Below are positions 5,494 through 5,538 of a stretch of DNA of 5,538 nucleotides, in pieces (the stretch's first letter is position 1; every line of letters starts with the position of its first letter). The DNA lies in contig JANWHV010000141.1 in assembly GCA_025450255.1 (NCBI GenBank), positions 1 through 5,538 on the forward strand, read 5' to 3'. Made by a program: the position numbers and the translations under genes. The notes under the pieces were generated by a model that did no database searches, was not told the DNA's origin, and saw only the letters and a list, made by a program, of their open reading frames with translations. The stretch is from Chloroflexota bacterium. Its GTDB lineage: Bacteria; Chloroflexota; UBA5177; JANWHV01.

Positions 5494-5523
5494 GAAGCCT
5501 CCCTGGCGTTCCTGGGAGGCTTC
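5494..5523. terminator. Perfect 10-bp hairpin after the oxygenase gene, probable terminator
   Basis: GAAGCCTCCC (5494-5503) and GGGAGGCTTC (5514-5523) are exact reverse complements around a 10-nt loop, starting 24 nt after the oxygenase stop. The position fits transcription termination. The downstream side (CCATCTGTC) has few T residues, so it is not a classical intrinsic terminator. It may work with Rho, protect the 3' end, or be an L-shaped (U-less) terminator. Confidence 0.6.
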
Positions 5524-5538
5524 CCATCTGTCACCCAC

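Noticed and set aside
1..5538. CRISPR array, tRNA, rRNA or insertion sequence
   Set aside because: I found no regularly spaced repeats, cloverleaf, rRNA segment, transposase frame or terminal repeats with target duplications.

Overview
This window is GC-rich bacterial DNA with dense genes, short intra-operon gaps, Shine-Dalgarno sites and at least one non-ATG start. It reads as a catabolic or uptake locus. The N-terminus of the truncated Hsp20 and the type of Rieske oxygenase are reminiscent of Chloroflexota or Actinomycetota sequences. That impression comes from remembered family patterns and is weak. The binding protein appears to carry a signal-peptidase-I signal rather than a lipobox, which fits a diderm cell better, so I leave the phylum open.

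Layout. At the left edge (1-96, minus strand) lies the first 32 codons of a small heat-shock protein (Hsp20) with its Shine-Dalgarno site. It has a near-consensus sigma-70 promoter (TTGACG, 17-nt spacer, TATAAT) and a perfect 16-bp palindrome just downstream of the predicted transcription start. A gene-free divergent region of about 430 bases follows. It holds a candidate forward promoter (374-404) and a near-copy of the palindrome core (338-354).

From 527 to 4158 three genes run on the plus strand as a peptide/nickel/opine-type (Dpp/Opp) ABC importer: a DppC-type permease, a DppB-type permease 3 nt later, and, after a 131-nt gap, a family 5 extracytoplasmic solute-binding protein that probably starts at a TTG. 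The permease order (C before B) is the reverse of the classical dppBC order. The two DppD/DppF-type ATPases needed to power the importer are not in the window.

A 198-nt intergenic region follows, containing a strongly structured nested inverted repeat (4181-4259). Then comes a complete 370-aa Rieske non-heme iron oxygenase alpha subunit (4357-5469). Its mononuclear-iron motif has glutamate in the bridging position, as in the GbcA/CntA quaternary-ammonium oxygenases, and the sequence otherwise resembles the broad 'aromatic ring-hydroxylating oxygenase alpha' group. No reductase partner is present. The window closes with a 10-bp perfect hairpin 24 nt after the oxygenase stop.

How the parts could work together (inference): the importer captures a small organic solute and the oxygenase hydroxylates or demethylates it. 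The substrate cannot be read from the sequence. Each protein belongs to a known family; the least explained parts are the two non-coding regions (97-526 and 4159-4356).
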